Source: Clostridia bacterium
GTDB lineage: Bacteria; Bacillota; Clostridia; Christensenellales; UBA1242
DNA: 64,000 nucleotides
Direction: 5' to 3'
Assembly: GCA_900753315.1 (NCBI GenBank)
Contig: CAADYP010000003.1
Span: 1-64,000 of the forward strand
The notes under the pieces were generated by a model. That model was given only the letters and a program-made list of their open reading frames with translations. It searched no databases and was not told the origin of the DNA. Made by a program: the position numbers and the translations under genes. The number at the start of each line of letters is the position of its first letter. Within the stretch, counting starts at the first letter, position 1. Shown piece after piece: positions 49,566-58,482 of the stretch.

Positions 49566-50801
49566 ATGAACAAAACAGACACACAACTTTTCAAGACACT
49601 GAAGGAAAGAGGACTTTTGTATCAATGCACTGACGAAGAAGAATTGAAGAAAAGACTTGAGTCAGGTGAGCCAATTGTGGTTTATGAAGGAAGCGACCCA
49701 ACTGCTGACAGTTTGCATCTTGGACACTGCATTCCTTATTGCATTATGAGAAGATTTCAAAAGGCAGGGCACAAGGTTATTTTGCTTATGGGTGGTGCAA
49801 CTGCATGCATTGGTGACCCATCTGGAAGAAACACAATAAGAAAGATGTTGTCAAAAGAAGAGATTGCAAGCAACATTGAATCAATTAAAGAGTCTTTGAA
49901 AATTTTCTTGGATTTTGATGGGGAAAATCCAGCGATTATTGTAAACAATGCAGATTGGTATAAAGGTTATGATTACATTGATTTCATGCGTGAAATTGGA
50001 GTGCACTTCAATGTAAACGAAATGCTTGCGACAGAAATTTATAACAACAGACTTGAAAGCGGTGGACTTACTTTCTTTGAACTTGGCTATATGCTCATGC
50101 AAGCATACGACTTTATTCACTTGGCAGACAAATATAACTGCACTTTGGAATATGGTGGTGGTGACCAATGGGCAAACATCGCAGCAGGTGTTAAACTTGC
50201 AAGAAAACTCAATTTCACAAATGGCACAAAATATGATCTTATTGGTGCGACAAATCCACTTTTGGTTATGCCAAATGGAAAGAAAATGGGGAAGACAGAG
50301 CAAGGTGCATTGTGGATTGACAAAAACAAAATTTCTGCATACGATTTCTATCAAGGAGTTTACCAAACGCCTGATGCTTGCGTAAGAATGATGTTTGCAC
50401 TTTTCACTGATATTCCTATGTCGGAAATTGACAAAATGATTGAAACAGACATTGTCAATGCAAAGAAAGTTTTGTCATATGAAATCACCAAATTTGTTAG
50501 AGGAGAAGAAGATGCAATTCTAGCTCAAAACATGAGTGAAAACTTGTTTACACAAGGCGGAGACGATGCCCCTGTTGTCGAGATTGCAAAAACTGAATTT
50601 CCTATGGGAATTTGTGACCTTTTAAATAAGAGTGGACTTGCACCATCAAAGAGTGAAGCAAGAAGACTTATTCAAGGTGGAGCCATTTCATTTAAAAATG
50701 AGAAAGTGACTGATTTTACAATGATGCTTGATGCCGAAATGTGTCAAGATGCACTTCTCAAGAAAGGAAAGAAGAGTTTTATAAAAATCCAAGTAAAGTA
50801 A
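49566..50801 (+). CDS. tyrS: Tyrosyl-tRNA synthetase
   Basis: Class I synthetase charging tRNA-Tyr. The 411-residue protein has the HIGH-type motif LHLGH near residue 55, the tyrosine pocket (YEGSDPTADSLH, QAYDF, GGGDQWANI), the KMSKS-type motif KKMGKTE near 240, and a C-terminal S4 RNA-binding domain (SKSEARRLIQGGAISFKNEKV). It is the longer TyrS type with KMGKT. ATG 49566 follows AAGGAGAG. It is controlled by the T-box upstream and may be cotranscribed with the genes to acpS. Confidence 0.97.
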   Translation: MNKTDTQLFKTLKERGLLYQCTDEEELKKRLESGEPIVVYEGSDPTADSLHLGHCIPYCIMRRFQKAGHKVILLMGGATACIGDPSGRNTIRKMLSKEEIASNIESIKESLKIFLDFDGENPAIIVNNADWYKGYDYIDFMREIGVHFNVNEMLATEIYNNRLESGGLTFFELGYMLMQAYDFIHLADKYNCTLEYGGGDQWANIAAGVKLARKLNFTNGTKYDLIGATNPLLVMPNGKKMGKTEQGALWIDKNKISAYDFYQGVYQTPDACVRMMFALFTDIPMSEIDKMIETDIVNAKKVLSYEITKFVRGEEDAILAQNMSENLFTQGGDDAPVVEIAKTEFPMGICDLLNKSGLAPSKSEARRLIQGGAISFKNEKVTDFTMMLDAEMCQDALLKKGKKSFIKIQVK

Positions 50802-50813
50802 ACGGAGTTTGAT

Positions 50814-51170
50814 GTGGCAACTTTTTCAAACACAATAGAATATATTGAAAAGAAGTCAAAATTTATTGGCTATCTTTTGGTATGTAAAAATGTGGGAGAA
50901 GTTGAAGACGCATTGAAAGAATTGAAAAAAGAGCACAAAAAAGCGACACATATTTGTTATGCTTATTCTCTCAAAAATCCATTTTTGGAGAAAGCAGTTG
51001 ATGATGGAGAACCAGGTGGAACTGCTGGCAGACCAATCTTGTCAGTTATTCAAAAGAAAGGTGTAAGTGATGTGTGCGTGTTTGTTGTGAGATATTTTGG
51101 AGGAATTAAACTTGGTGCAGGTGGACTTGTTAGGGCTTATACAAAAACTACAAGCGAGGTATTGAAGTGA
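50814..51170 (+). CDS. YigZ/IMPACT-family protein, N-terminal domain only
   Basis: A 118-residue protein matching the N-terminal domain of the YigZ/UPF0029 family: SKFIGYLL, ATHICYAY, DDGEPGGTAGRPIL and RYFGGIKLGAGGLVRAY, all strongly conserved. Full family members have about 200 residues with a second ferredoxin-like domain; this one stops right after the first domain. The end is a clean TGA. GTG 50814 follows GGAG. The family's role is not settled. Confidence 0.88.
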   Translation: MATFSNTIEYIEKKSKFIGYLLVCKNVGEVEDALKELKKEHKKATHICYAYSLKNPFLEKAVDDGEPGGTAGRPILSVIQKKGVSDVCVFVVRYFGGIKLGAGGLVRAYTKTTSEVLK

Positions 51171-51211
51171 ATGAGAAAAAGTGATTTTCTCAAAATACCA
51201 AAGGAGTGACA

Positions 51212-51844
51212 ATGACAATCACAAAGATAAAACGAATTGCAAGCACAAATCGCTTTCATGTTTATGCAGATGATGAATGGTGTGGCATCTTTCTAGATGA
51301 AGTATTGGCATTATATCATTTTAAGACAGGCATGGAAATTGATGAAGATGAGTTTAAAGAGATAAAACTTGAAAATGATGAGAAAGTGTCATTTGATATG
51401 GCGGCATCTTACCTTGAAAAATATGTTGTCAGCGAGAAAGGGCTGAAAGATTATTTAAAAAAGAAAAATTTTGACAACATAGTGATAGCAAAAACAATCG
51501 ACAAATTGCGAGAATATGGATTTATTGATGACGAGAAGTTTGCGAAAAACTATTTTGAAAGTCTGTCAACAAGCAAAGGCAAACGAGCAATAGCAAACAA
51601 ACTCAAAAGCAAGGGTGTTTCAAATGAGATTGTCGAAAGTCTTTTGGAAAATGTCGAAGAAGACGATGAGATAGAAAAGGCGACAGCACTTGCCGAGAAA
51701 TTCGTTAAAAATCGTCAAATTGATGCAAAAATCAAACAAAAATGCCTTGCTCATCTTATTTACAAAGGGTATGATTATAGCGTGGCACAAAAAGCAACGA
51801 ACAATGCCCTTCAAAACAAAGGAGAAAATGATGATTGGATTTGA
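51212..51844 (+). CDS. recX: Regulatory protein RecX
   Basis: RecX modulates RecA filaments. The 210-residue protein has three-helix repeats with KGLKDYLKKKNFDN, LREYGFIDDEKFAKNYFES and RAIANKLKSKGVSNEIVESLL, the family pattern. ATG 51212 is preferred over GTG 51206, which lies in the AAGGAG ribosome-binding site. The 3' end overlaps acpS by 14 bases. Confidence 0.9.
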   Translation: MTITKIKRIASTNRFHVYADDEWCGIFLDEVLALYHFKTGMEIDEDEFKEIKLENDEKVSFDMAASYLEKYVVSEKGLKDYLKKKNFDNIVIAKTIDKLREYGFIDDEKFAKNYFESLSTSKGKRAIANKLKSKGVSNEIVESLLENVEEDDEIEKATALAEKFVKNRQIDAKIKQKCLAHLIYKGYDYSVAQKATNNALQNKGENDDWI

Positions 51845-52181
51845 TTTGCAAAAAGTTGACAGAATAGAAAATGGCGACAAACTTTTGCACAAAATTGCAC
51901 TTGAAAGTGAAATTGAATACATACAAAAGTTTGACAAAAATCAAAAAGAAAAAATTGCAACTTTGTGGGCTGTCAAAGAAGCAACTTTCAAAGCACTTGA
52001 CATCAGCAGTGGTGGAATTTCTTTTAAAGAAATCGAACTTTGTCACAAAGAAAGTGGAGCACCATTTGTCAAATTGCACGGAAAAGCGCAAGAAAGATTT
52101 GAATCTTTGAATGCAAAAAACATTGAGATTTCAATCTCTCACCAAGAGGATATTGTTGGGGCTGTTGTTTTGATAAACTAA
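51831..52181 (+). CDS. acpS: Holo-[acyl-carrier-protein] synthase
   Basis: Attaches the phosphopantetheine arm to acyl carrier protein, needed for fatty-acid synthesis. The 116-residue enzyme has IGFDLQKVDRI with the metal aspartate near residue 5, and WAVKEATFKAL near 47-57 with the metal glutamate, and ISISHQEDIVGAVVL at the end. ATG 51831 is preferred over 51828 on spacing from AAAGGAG. Overlaps recX. Confidence 0.93.
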   Translation: MIGFDLQKVDRIENGDKLLHKIALESEIEYIQKFDKNQKEKIATLWAVKEATFKALDISSGGISFKEIELCHKESGAPFVKLHGKAQERFESLNAKNIEISISHQEDIVGAVVLIN

Positions 52182-52208
52182 TGCACAAAAAACTGAAAGC
52201 GTTGCGTA

Positions 52209-52257
52209 AAAAAGTGTCATAATGCATCTTGTATGCGGTGGCACTTTTCTTTTTTTT
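52209..52257 (+). terminator. Terminator after acpS
   Basis: AAAAGTGTC...GCAT pairs with ATGC...GGCACTTTT, a long stem with a short loop, followed by a T-run. Confidence 0.85.
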
Positions 52258-52294
52258 AATCAAAATTTTCACTTATGAATAAAATTTTATTACT

Positions 52295-52313
52295 TACTTA
52301 AATTAAGTATAAA
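52295..52313 (+). promoter_or_regulatory. Palindrome and -10 box of the mazF pair
   Basis: TACTTA-AAT-TAAGTA (52295-52309) is a perfect palindrome overlapping a TATAAA box (52308-52313). Toxin-antitoxin operons are usually repressed by their own antitoxin, and this is the likely operator. The -35 box is weak. Confidence 0.55.
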
Positions 52314-52338
52314 ATCTTGATAAACAGGAGATATTTTC

Positions 52339-52581
52339 ATGAACAAAAATGCTTTTCATGTGTTGGAGAAAAAGGCAAAAAAAATTGAAGAAAAATATGG
52401 TTCTCTTGAAAATTTTGTCGCATATACAACTATCGCACCTGAAAAACATAAGATGATAATGGAAGACTATTCCGTTGACAATGAAATGTTGCAAGTTTAT
52501 CAGGATCTTTTGCCACTTGAGCTTGCAGATTTGATTGATTATAAAAATTTGGCAGGTTTGATTGATGGAGAATTTGGTTAA
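52339..52581 (+). CDS. Candidate antitoxin, non-MazE type
   Basis: An 80-residue mostly helical protein (MNKNAFHVLEKKAKKIEEKYG...) just before the MazF toxin, overlapping it by 17 bases. It does not look like the ribbon-helix-helix or AbrB-type MazE antitoxins. AGGAG stands eight bases before ATG 52339. Its position, size and acidic nature suggest it neutralises the toxin, but it could be a DNA-binding or structural partner; this is inferred from context. Confidence 0.72.
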   Translation: MNKNAFHVLEKKAKKIEEKYGSLENFVAYTTIAPEKHKMIMEDYSVDNEMLQVYQDLLPLELADLIDYKNLAGLIDGEFG

Positions 52582-52918
52582 ACGAGGAGATATATACTTT
52601 GCTGACCTTAGTCCTGTTGTCGGGAGTGAGCAAGGCGGAGTGCGTCCTGTTCTCGTTATCCAGAATGATGTAGGAAACAAATATTCGCCAACAGTCATTG
52701 TGTCAGCGATAACCAGCCAATTGACAAAAGCAAAACTTCCAACTCACATCGAACTTTCTTCACATGATTATAGATTGCCGAAAGATTCGGTTGTGCTCTT
52801 GGAACAAATCCGCACGCTTGACAAACGCCGTTTGAAAGAAAAAATCACTGTGATTGATGAGCATAAAATGAAAGAAGTCAATCGTGCACTGCTTATTTCA
52901 CTTGGCTTTGTGCAATAA
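52565..52918 (+). CDS. MazF/PemK-family endoribonuclease toxin
   Basis: A 117-residue MazF-type toxin that cuts mRNA at short sequences. Conserved elements: VKRGDIYFADLSPVVGSEQGGVRPVLV with the active-site arginine near 29, and VSAITSQ and VVLLEQIRTLDKRRL. This is close to the NdoA/EndoA group of Firmicutes. ATG 52565 lies in the end of the upstream gene without its own ribosome-binding site, so translation is probably coupled. Confidence 0.93.
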   Translation: MENLVKRGDIYFADLSPVVGSEQGGVRPVLVIQNDVGNKYSPTVIVSAITSQLTKAKLPTHIELSSHDYRLPKDSVVLLEQIRTLDKRRLKEKITVIDEHKMKEVNRALLISLGFVQ

Positions 52919-52928
52919 AAACTTTGTC

Positions 52929-52957
52929 TTGACATTTTTTATTGTGTATGTTAAAAT
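52929..52957 (+). promoter_or_regulatory. Promoter of gene 52985
   Basis: TTGACA at 52929-52934 and TAAAAT at 52952-52957, spacer 17. Confidence 0.85.
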
Positions 52958-52984
52958 TTCTCTATAAGAAGGGGGAATATAAAC

Positions 52985-53548
52985 ATGACAAAGAAAATAA
53001 AACTTTATTCACTTGACCCACAAAGTTATCCAAACATTGAGATTGAATGTGAAGTAATTGAGGACACAGCTGCAAAGCTCGAAGAAATTACAACTGGAAC
53101 TCCATTTGTTGCAGTTAAGACAGCGGTTGTTCAAGCAAGAAAAGCACAACTTGGAGATGTTGTTGACACAAGACCAAGAACACGAGTAGACGGACGTGTT
53201 TACACATTCAGTGAAACCAAACAAACAATCAGCCAAGAAAAGGTTGATCAAGGTGCGATTATTGTGACAAACCCTGATGGTGAAGAATATGTCATCAAAA
53301 GTGAAGAAAAATTTATGTCAAAATACAAAAAAGTTGAAGGTGGTTTTGCAGCAATTGATGGACCTAAAAAATTTGCGAAAGCGTCTAAAAACTGCACTAT
53401 CAAGACATCTTGGGGAGAAGAACAAATTGTTCCAGAAGGTTCTTATTTGTGTGTAAGTGACAAAGATGATATTTATTCAGTGACTAATGAAGCCTTTGAA
53501 AAAACTTATAGTGCGATAAATCGCTCAAAAGACTTTACAAATTCTTAA
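52985..53548 (+). CDS. Unknown protein, possible PGDYG-like
   Basis: A 187-residue soluble protein. Two segments (YTFSETKQTISQEKVDQGAIIV and KTSWGEEQIVPEGSYLCVSD) look like related beta modules, similar to the loose PGDYG pattern found in some phage and bacterial proteins; this match is weak. GGGGG stands nine bases before ATG 52985. Followed by rpoZ. Confidence 0.75.
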   Translation: MTKKIKLYSLDPQSYPNIEIECEVIEDTAAKLEEITTGTPFVAVKTAVVQARKAQLGDVVDTRPRTRVDGRVYTFSETKQTISQEKVDQGAIIVTNPDGEEYVIKSEEKFMSKYKKVEGGFAAIDGPKKFAKASKNCTIKTSWGEEQIVPEGSYLCVSDKDDIYSVTNEAFEKTYSAINRSKDFTNS

Positions 53549-53594
53549 AGGTGTGATAAAATATCATAGATTTGATTTTAGGAGAATAAAAATT

Positions 53595-53798
53595 ATGATG
53601 ATTGAACCACCTATTGACGAACTTACAAAAAAGGCAAATGGAAACAAGTATATCCTTTCTATCATTGCTTCAAAAAGAGCAAAAGAGATTGAAACAACTC
53701 GCAGAGCAGAACTTGCAACTGCTGACAAAAAATCAATTAGTATTGCACTTGATGAAATTGCTGAAGGGAAAATTGTTCCAAGCGATATAAATGATTGA
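53595..53798 (+). CDS. rpoZ: RNA polymerase omega subunit
   Basis: Omega helps beta-prime fold. The 67-residue protein has IDELTKKANGNKYILSIIASKRAKEI and SISIALDEIAEGKI, the family pattern. AGGAG nine bases before ATG 53595 (53598 also possible). In Firmicutes rpoZ normally lies between gmk and coaBC/priA; here priA follows directly, with no coaBC, and no gmk upstream. Confidence 0.92.
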   Translation: MMIEPPIDELTKKANGNKYILSIIASKRAKEIETTRRAELATADKKSISIALDEIAEGKIVPSDIND

Positions 53799-53823
53799 TT
53801 TAAGAAAAAATTTTTGATATAAT
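53795..53823 (+). promoter_or_regulatory. Promoter of priA cluster, overlapping a terminator
   Basis: TTGATT at 53795-53800 and TATAAT at 53818-53823, spacer 17. The -10 box overlaps the left arm of the hairpin 53821-53849, so this promoter's own transcript starts in the hairpin loop. Confidence 0.75.
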
Positions 53824-53857
53824 TCTACTATCAATTTGATGGTAGAATTATTTTTTT
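53821..53857 (+). terminator. Terminator of rpoZ
   Basis: AATTCTACTATCA pairs with TGATGGTAGAATT (13 pairs, one T-G) around ATT, followed by eight bases of A/T ending in seven Ts. The ribosome-binding site of priA comes directly after. Confidence 0.9.
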
Positions 53858-53864
53858 AGGGAGA

Positions 53865-56042
53865 ATGTTTTTGTTTGCAAAAATAATAATTGACCAAGAT
53901 GCAAAAGCACTTGACAGAGTCTTTGAATATAGCATTCCTGATGACATGGAAGTTGAAGTTGGAGAAAGGGTGATTGTTCCATTTGGGAGCAGATATCTCC
54001 AAGGTTTTATTGTTGGATTTGAAGATAAAAGTGAATATGATGCAAGCAAAATCAAACCTATCACAAGAAAAATCGAAAATTTTCCCGTGATAAAAAAAGA
54101 AATGCTTGACCTTATGTTTTTTATGGCGGACAAATTGCATTTAAAATTGGCAAGCATTTTGAGACTCTTTTTGCCAAGTGAAATGCGCACTGACAAAATC
54201 AAAGAACTGGTGGTAAGGTATGCAAAACTTGCCGAAAATTTTGTTTTGCCTGCACTTCGAGCAAAAAAACAACTTGACATCGTTTACTTTTTGCAAGAAA
54301 ATGGCGAGCAAAAATTTTCTGAACTTTCTGAAAAATTTGGTTATGCTCCACTTTCCACATTGGTGAAAAATGGAACAGTTTTGGTTGAAGAACGCCAAGA
54401 AAACAGAATGCCAGTTTATGACAAGATTGAAAATACACATAGGACCTTGACTCCACTTCAACAAAGAGCTGTTGACACAATTTGTGAGAACAAAACCTAT
54501 CTTTTGCATGGTGTTACAGGAAGTGGCAAAACTGAAGTTTATATGAATTTGATTGAGAAACAACTTTCTCTTGGGAAAACTGCACTTATGCTCGTGCCAG
54601 AAATTTCCCTTACGCCACAAGTTTTGGCAAATTTCAAAGCAAGATTTGGGGAAAATGTTGCGCTTATTCATAGCGGACTTTCTGCCGGTGAACGTTTTGA
54701 TGAATGGAAGAGAATTTTCTTTGGTGAAGCGAAAGTTGTTGTTGGTGCAAGGTCGGCAATTTTTACGCCACTTGAAAATTTGGGGATTATCATTATTGAC
54801 GAAGAACACGAGCAGAGTTATGTGTCAGAAAGCAATCCAAGATACGACACACATATGGTGGCGGAGTTTAGACAAAAATACAACAACTGCACGCTTGTAT
54901 TGGGAAGTGCTACCCCATCAATTGACAGTTATTCAAAAGCGATTGATGGGCAATACAAACTTGTAGAGATGCCAGTGCGTGTAAATGGCATGGAGATGCC
55001 TAAAATTGTTGTTGTTGATATGCTTTTGGAGATGCAACAAGGAAATAACCAAATTTTTTCTATTCCACTTTATTATGAATTGAAAAATGTCATTGAGCAG
55101 AAAAAACAAGCTATGATTTTCATAAACAGAAGAGGTTTTTCATCATTTCAGCGTTGTAGACAGTGTGGTTATGTAGCAAAATGCACGGATTGTGATGTGT
55201 CGCTTGTTTATCATAGATTTGAAAACAAATTGAAATGTCATTATTGTGGAAAAAGGTATAAGGCACTCGATGTCTGTCCAAGTTGTGGAAGTCGTGACAT
55301 CAAACAGGGTGCGGTAGGAACCGAGAGAGTTGTTGAAGAACTCCATAAATTGTTTCCAGATGTTAGAATTTTGAGAATGGACAATGACACTACTGCAAAA
55401 AAGAATGGTCACAGAGAGATTTTAAACGAATTTAGAAACACAAAACCTGCAATTTTGGTGGGAACTCAAATGATTGCAAAAGGACATGACTTTGAAGATG
55501 TAGTGCTTGTAGGAATTATTGATGCTGACCAAAGCTTGTATCAAGCGGATTATCGAAGCATTGAGCGAACATTCCAGCTTATCACACAAGTTGCGGGGCG
55601 AGCCGGCAGAAGTGCAACTCAAGGCAGAGTAATTTTGCAAACTTACAGTCCACGACATTATGTTTATCGCTTTGCGGTCAACTATGACTATAAAGGATTT
55701 TTTAAAAAAGAGGCAAACTTGAGAAAGGTTACAAACTTTCCGCCTTATGCACGCATAGTGAGAATTTTGTTTTCACACGAAAATGAAAATACAGTAGCGA
55801 CAGAGTGTAAAGTGTGCTATAATAAAGTCAAAGAAATAAAAGAAAAGTATCCAGACGATTTTGTTTATCTTGATGTTATGAAAGCACCGTTAAACAAAAT
55901 TAAAAACAAATTTCGTTACCAAATCATGATGCGTTTTAAACTCGGAAAAGCGGACGAGATTGAAAAACAAATTTTTGACTGTGTTGATGAAAAATGCAAG
56001 AGTTCGGTATTTTTTGAAATAAATCCAAACAATTTGAGTTAA
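53865..56042 (+). CDS. priA: Primosomal protein N' (PriA helicase)
   Basis: A 3'-5' helicase that restarts broken replication forks. The 725-residue protein has the N-terminal DNA-binding domain, Walker A GVTGSGKTE near 218-226, DEEH near 312, the zinc region with four cysteine pairs (CRQCGYVAKCTDC, CHYCGKRYKALDVCPSCG; about 430-470), and the helicase motif QVAGRAGR near 580. AGGGAG precedes ATG 53865. First gene of the priA-def-fmt-rlmN-rsgA run. Confidence 0.97.
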   Translation: MFLFAKIIIDQDAKALDRVFEYSIPDDMEVEVGERVIVPFGSRYLQGFIVGFEDKSEYDASKIKPITRKIENFPVIKKEMLDLMFFMADKLHLKLASILRLFLPSEMRTDKIKELVVRYAKLAENFVLPALRAKKQLDIVYFLQENGEQKFSELSEKFGYAPLSTLVKNGTVLVEERQENRMPVYDKIENTHRTLTPLQQRAVDTICENKTYLLHGVTGSGKTEVYMNLIEKQLSLGKTALMLVPEISLTPQVLANFKARFGENVALIHSGLSAGERFDEWKRIFFGEAKVVVGARSAIFTPLENLGIIIIDEEHEQSYVSESNPRYDTHMVAEFRQKYNNCTLVLGSATPSIDSYSKAIDGQYKLVEMPVRVNGMEMPKIVVVDMLLEMQQGNNQIFSIPLYYELKNVIEQKKQAMIFINRRGFSSFQRCRQCGYVAKCTDCDVSLVYHRFENKLKCHYCGKRYKALDVCPSCGSRDIKQGAVGTERVVEELHKLFPDVRILRMDNDTTAKKNGHREILNEFRNTKPAILVGTQMIAKGHDFEDVVLVGIIDADQSLYQADYRSIERTFQLITQVAGRAGRSATQGRVILQTYSPRHYVYRFAVNYDYKGFFKKEANLRKVTNFPPYARIVRILFSHENENTVATECKVCYNKVKEIKEKYPDDFVYLDVMKAPLNKIKNKFRYQIMMRFKLGKADEIEKQIFDCVDEKCKSSVFFEINPNNLS

Positions 56043-56066
56043 AAGTAAATAAATAGGAGAATAACA

Positions 56067-56543
56067 ATGGCGACAAGAAAAATTGTAGTTTTAGGAAATG
56101 AAACATTGAGAAAAGTGTCAAAACCTGTTGTGGCATTTGATGATGCACTTGGGATTTTGCTTGATGATATGAAAACAACAATGCTTGAAAAAAAAGGCGT
56201 TGGTATTTCTGCGGTGCAAGTGGGAGTTCTTAGACGTGCGATTGTGATTGAACTTGAACCTAAAAAATATCTTGAAATAATCAATCCAGAAATCGTTAAA
56301 ACAAAGGGCAAAATTTGTGACACAGAAGGCTGTTTGAGTGTTCCAGGATTTTTCACTGAAGTGCCAAGACCAAAGTATGTCAAAATCACTGCACAGGATA
56401 GACATGGAAATTCATTTGAATTTGAAGCGGAAGATTTTTTGGCAAGATGTGTTTGCCACGAAATTGACCACCTGAATGGAGTGCTTTTTGTTGATTTGAC
56501 AAAAGAAGGCAGACTTTATAAAAAGGAGCATGGAGTAATCTAA
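56067..56543 (+). CDS. def: Peptide deformylase
   Basis: Removes the formyl group from new proteins. The 158-residue enzyme shows the three family motifs: GVGISAVQVG near residues 44-53, EGCLSVPG near 87-94 with the metal cysteine, and HEIDH near 131-135 with the metal histidines and catalytic glutamate. In motif 1 the more usual GLAAPQ is GISAVQ. Its stop overlaps the fmt start by one base. Confidence 0.96.
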   Translation: MATRKIVVLGNETLRKVSKPVVAFDDALGILLDDMKTTMLEKKGVGISAVQVGVLRRAIVIELEPKKYLEIINPEIVKTKGKICDTEGCLSVPGFFTEVPRPKYVKITAQDRHGNSFEFEAEDFLARCVCHEIDHLNGVLFVDLTKEGRLYKKEHGVI

Positions 56544-57457
56544 TGAAAATTTTGTTTTTTGGAACACCAAGATTCGCAGAAATTGTGTTTGAAGGATTGA
56601 TTGAAAGTGAGTTTGAAGTAACCGGTTTGGTTTGCCAAAATGACAAGCCAGCAGGAAGAGGTAACAAAATGCAGACTCCACATATTGTTGAGATTGCCAA
56701 GTCTCATAACATTCCTGTTTATCAATTTGAAAAAATTAGAGAACATATTGAAGATTTCAAAAACATTGATTATGATTTGGCTGTTACTGCGTCTTACGGA
56801 AAAATTTTGCCAAAAAGTTTTTTGGATTTGAAACCTTGCATAAATGTTCATCCTTCACTTTTGCCAAAATATAGGGGTGCTACACCAATTCAAAGTGCAC
56901 TCTTAAATGGTGACACAGAGACGGGTGTCACAATCATGAAAACAGAAGTTGGCATGGACGATGGGGACATTTTTGTGCAAAGAAGAGTGGAAGTTTTGCC
57001 AGAAGAAGATTATTTGTCACTTTTGGACAGACTTGCATATATTGGACTTGACCTTTTGCTTGAAACTCTGAGAAAAATCGAAAATGGCACTGCTGTCCGC
57101 ACAAAACAAGACGACAGCAAAGCGACTTTTGTAAAACTTATTCAAAAAGAAGATGGACTTCTTGATTTTTCTATGCCAGTTGCGAGTCTTGTAAACAAGG
57201 TTAGAGCATTTGTAGAGTCTCCGGTTGCTTACTTTTTCTTGGGTGAAGACAGAATAAAGGTCTACAAAGCAAAGGTTGGTGATATGACCATATCTGCACC
57301 TGTTGGACAAATTTTGTGCACAAAAAAGAGATTTTTAATTCAAGCCTGTGATGGTGTTTTTGAAGTTTTGCGTTGCCAAAATGCTGGTGGAAAGACTATG
57401 GATGCGGCAAGTTTTTTGAATGGTTATAGATTTAAACAAATGGCGGTGAGCAAATGA
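56543..57457 (+). CDS. fmt: Methionyl-tRNA formyltransferase
   Basis: Formylates the initiator Met-tRNA. The 304-residue enzyme has the start KILFFGTPRFAEIVFEGL, the folate and catalytic block NVHPSLLPKYRGATPIQ near residues 100-117 (asparagine and histidine present), TGVTIMKTEVGMDDGDI, and a C-terminal OB domain. Overlaps rlmN by four bases. Confidence 0.97.
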   Translation: MKILFFGTPRFAEIVFEGLIESEFEVTGLVCQNDKPAGRGNKMQTPHIVEIAKSHNIPVYQFEKIREHIEDFKNIDYDLAVTASYGKILPKSFLDLKPCINVHPSLLPKYRGATPIQSALLNGDTETGVTIMKTEVGMDDGDIFVQRRVEVLPEEDYLSLLDRLAYIGLDLLLETLRKIENGTAVRTKQDDSKATFVKLIQKEDGLLDFSMPVASLVNKVRAFVESPVAYFFLGEDRIKVYKAKVGDMTISAPVGQILCTKKRFLIQACDGVFEVLRCQNAGGKTMDAASFLNGYRFKQMAVSK

Positions 57458-58482
57458 TTTTAGACTTAAATTATCAAGAAATTTGTGAATATGTTGCTGC
57501 TTTGGGAGAGCCGAAATTTAGAGCAAAACAACTCTATGAGGGCTGTATGTTGGGCAAAAAATTGGAAGAGATTTCAAATCTTCCAAAGTCTTTTAAAGAG
57601 AAAATTGAGAAAGATTATCCAAAATATGAAGTTGTCGCACATTTAGTTTCAAAAGATGAAACGCAAAAAATTGCTTTAAAATTTCCTGATGGAAGCATTG
57701 TTGAAAGTGTTTTGCTTAAATATAAATATGGTTACACTGTCTGCGTTTCAACACAAGTTGGGTGTCGTATGGGTTGCAAATTTTGTGCTTCAACTCTCAA
57801 TGGCTTGAAAAGAAATTTGACGCCAGGAGAAATTTTGCTTCAAGTTTTGCATTTCAATCATTTGCTTGGTGGAACTCTTAAAGAAAGAAAAGTTACAAAT
57901 GTTGTGTTGATGGGTTGTGGAGAACCGCTTGACAACTATGATAATGTCACAAAATTTTTGAGACTTATTTCTGCCGAAGAGGGATTGAATATCAGTCAAA
58001 GAAACATCTCACTTTCAACTTGCGGGATTGTACCAAACATTTACAAACTTGCAGATGATGGTTTTTCAGTAACATTGACAATCTCATTGCACGCACCAAA
58101 TGATGAACTCCGAAAGACAATTATGCCGATTGCAAATGCTTACAAGATTGAAGAAATTTTGAAAGCATGTGATTATTATTTTGACAAAACAGGAAGAAGA
58201 ATAGCATTTGAATATTCTCTTATTTCTGGCGTGAATGACACTGACCAATGTATTGAAGAATTGGCATCTATTTTGCATGGGCGCTCTTGCCATGTCAACT
58301 TGATTCCGCTCAATTCTGTAAAAGAAAAATCATTGATTGGAGCAACAAGAAAACGTGGTTATATGCTTGCTGGAAAACTTGAAAAATTGGGCATAAGTGC
58401 AACAGTTAGACGCACTATGGGAGAAGACATAGAAGGGGCTTGCGGTCAACTCCGAAACAGAGTCGGAGGTGAAAATGCATAG
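57454..58482 (+). CDS. rlmN: 23S rRNA (A2503-C2) methyltransferase RlmN
   Basis: A radical-SAM enzyme that methylates A2503 of 23S rRNA and A37 of some tRNAs. The 342-residue protein has the iron-sulfur motif CRMGCKFC near 103-110, GCGEPLDN, ISLHAPND and the C-terminal second catalytic cysteine in EGACGQL. No sign of Cfr-like changes. rsmB, which usually comes before rlmN in this cluster, is absent. Confidence 0.96.
   Translation: MILDLNYQEICEYVAALGEPKFRAKQLYEGCMLGKKLEEISNLPKSFKEKIEKDYPKYEVVAHLVSKDETQKIALKFPDGSIVESVLLKYKYGYTVCVSTQVGCRMGCKFCASTLNGLKRNLTPGEILLQVLHFNHLLGGTLKERKVTNVVLMGCGEPLDNYDNVTKFLRLISAEEGLNISQRNISLSTCGIVPNIYKLADDGFSVTLTISLHAPNDELRKTIMPIANAYKIEEILKACDYYFDKTGRRIAFEYSLISGVNDTDQCIEELASILHGRSCHVNLIPLNSVKEKSLIGATRKRGYMLAGKLEKLGISATVRRTMGEDIEGACGQLRNRVGGENA

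Noticed and set aside
54141..54809. 222-codon antisense frame inside priA
   Set aside because: Same reason: shadow of a well-supported gene, without gene signals.
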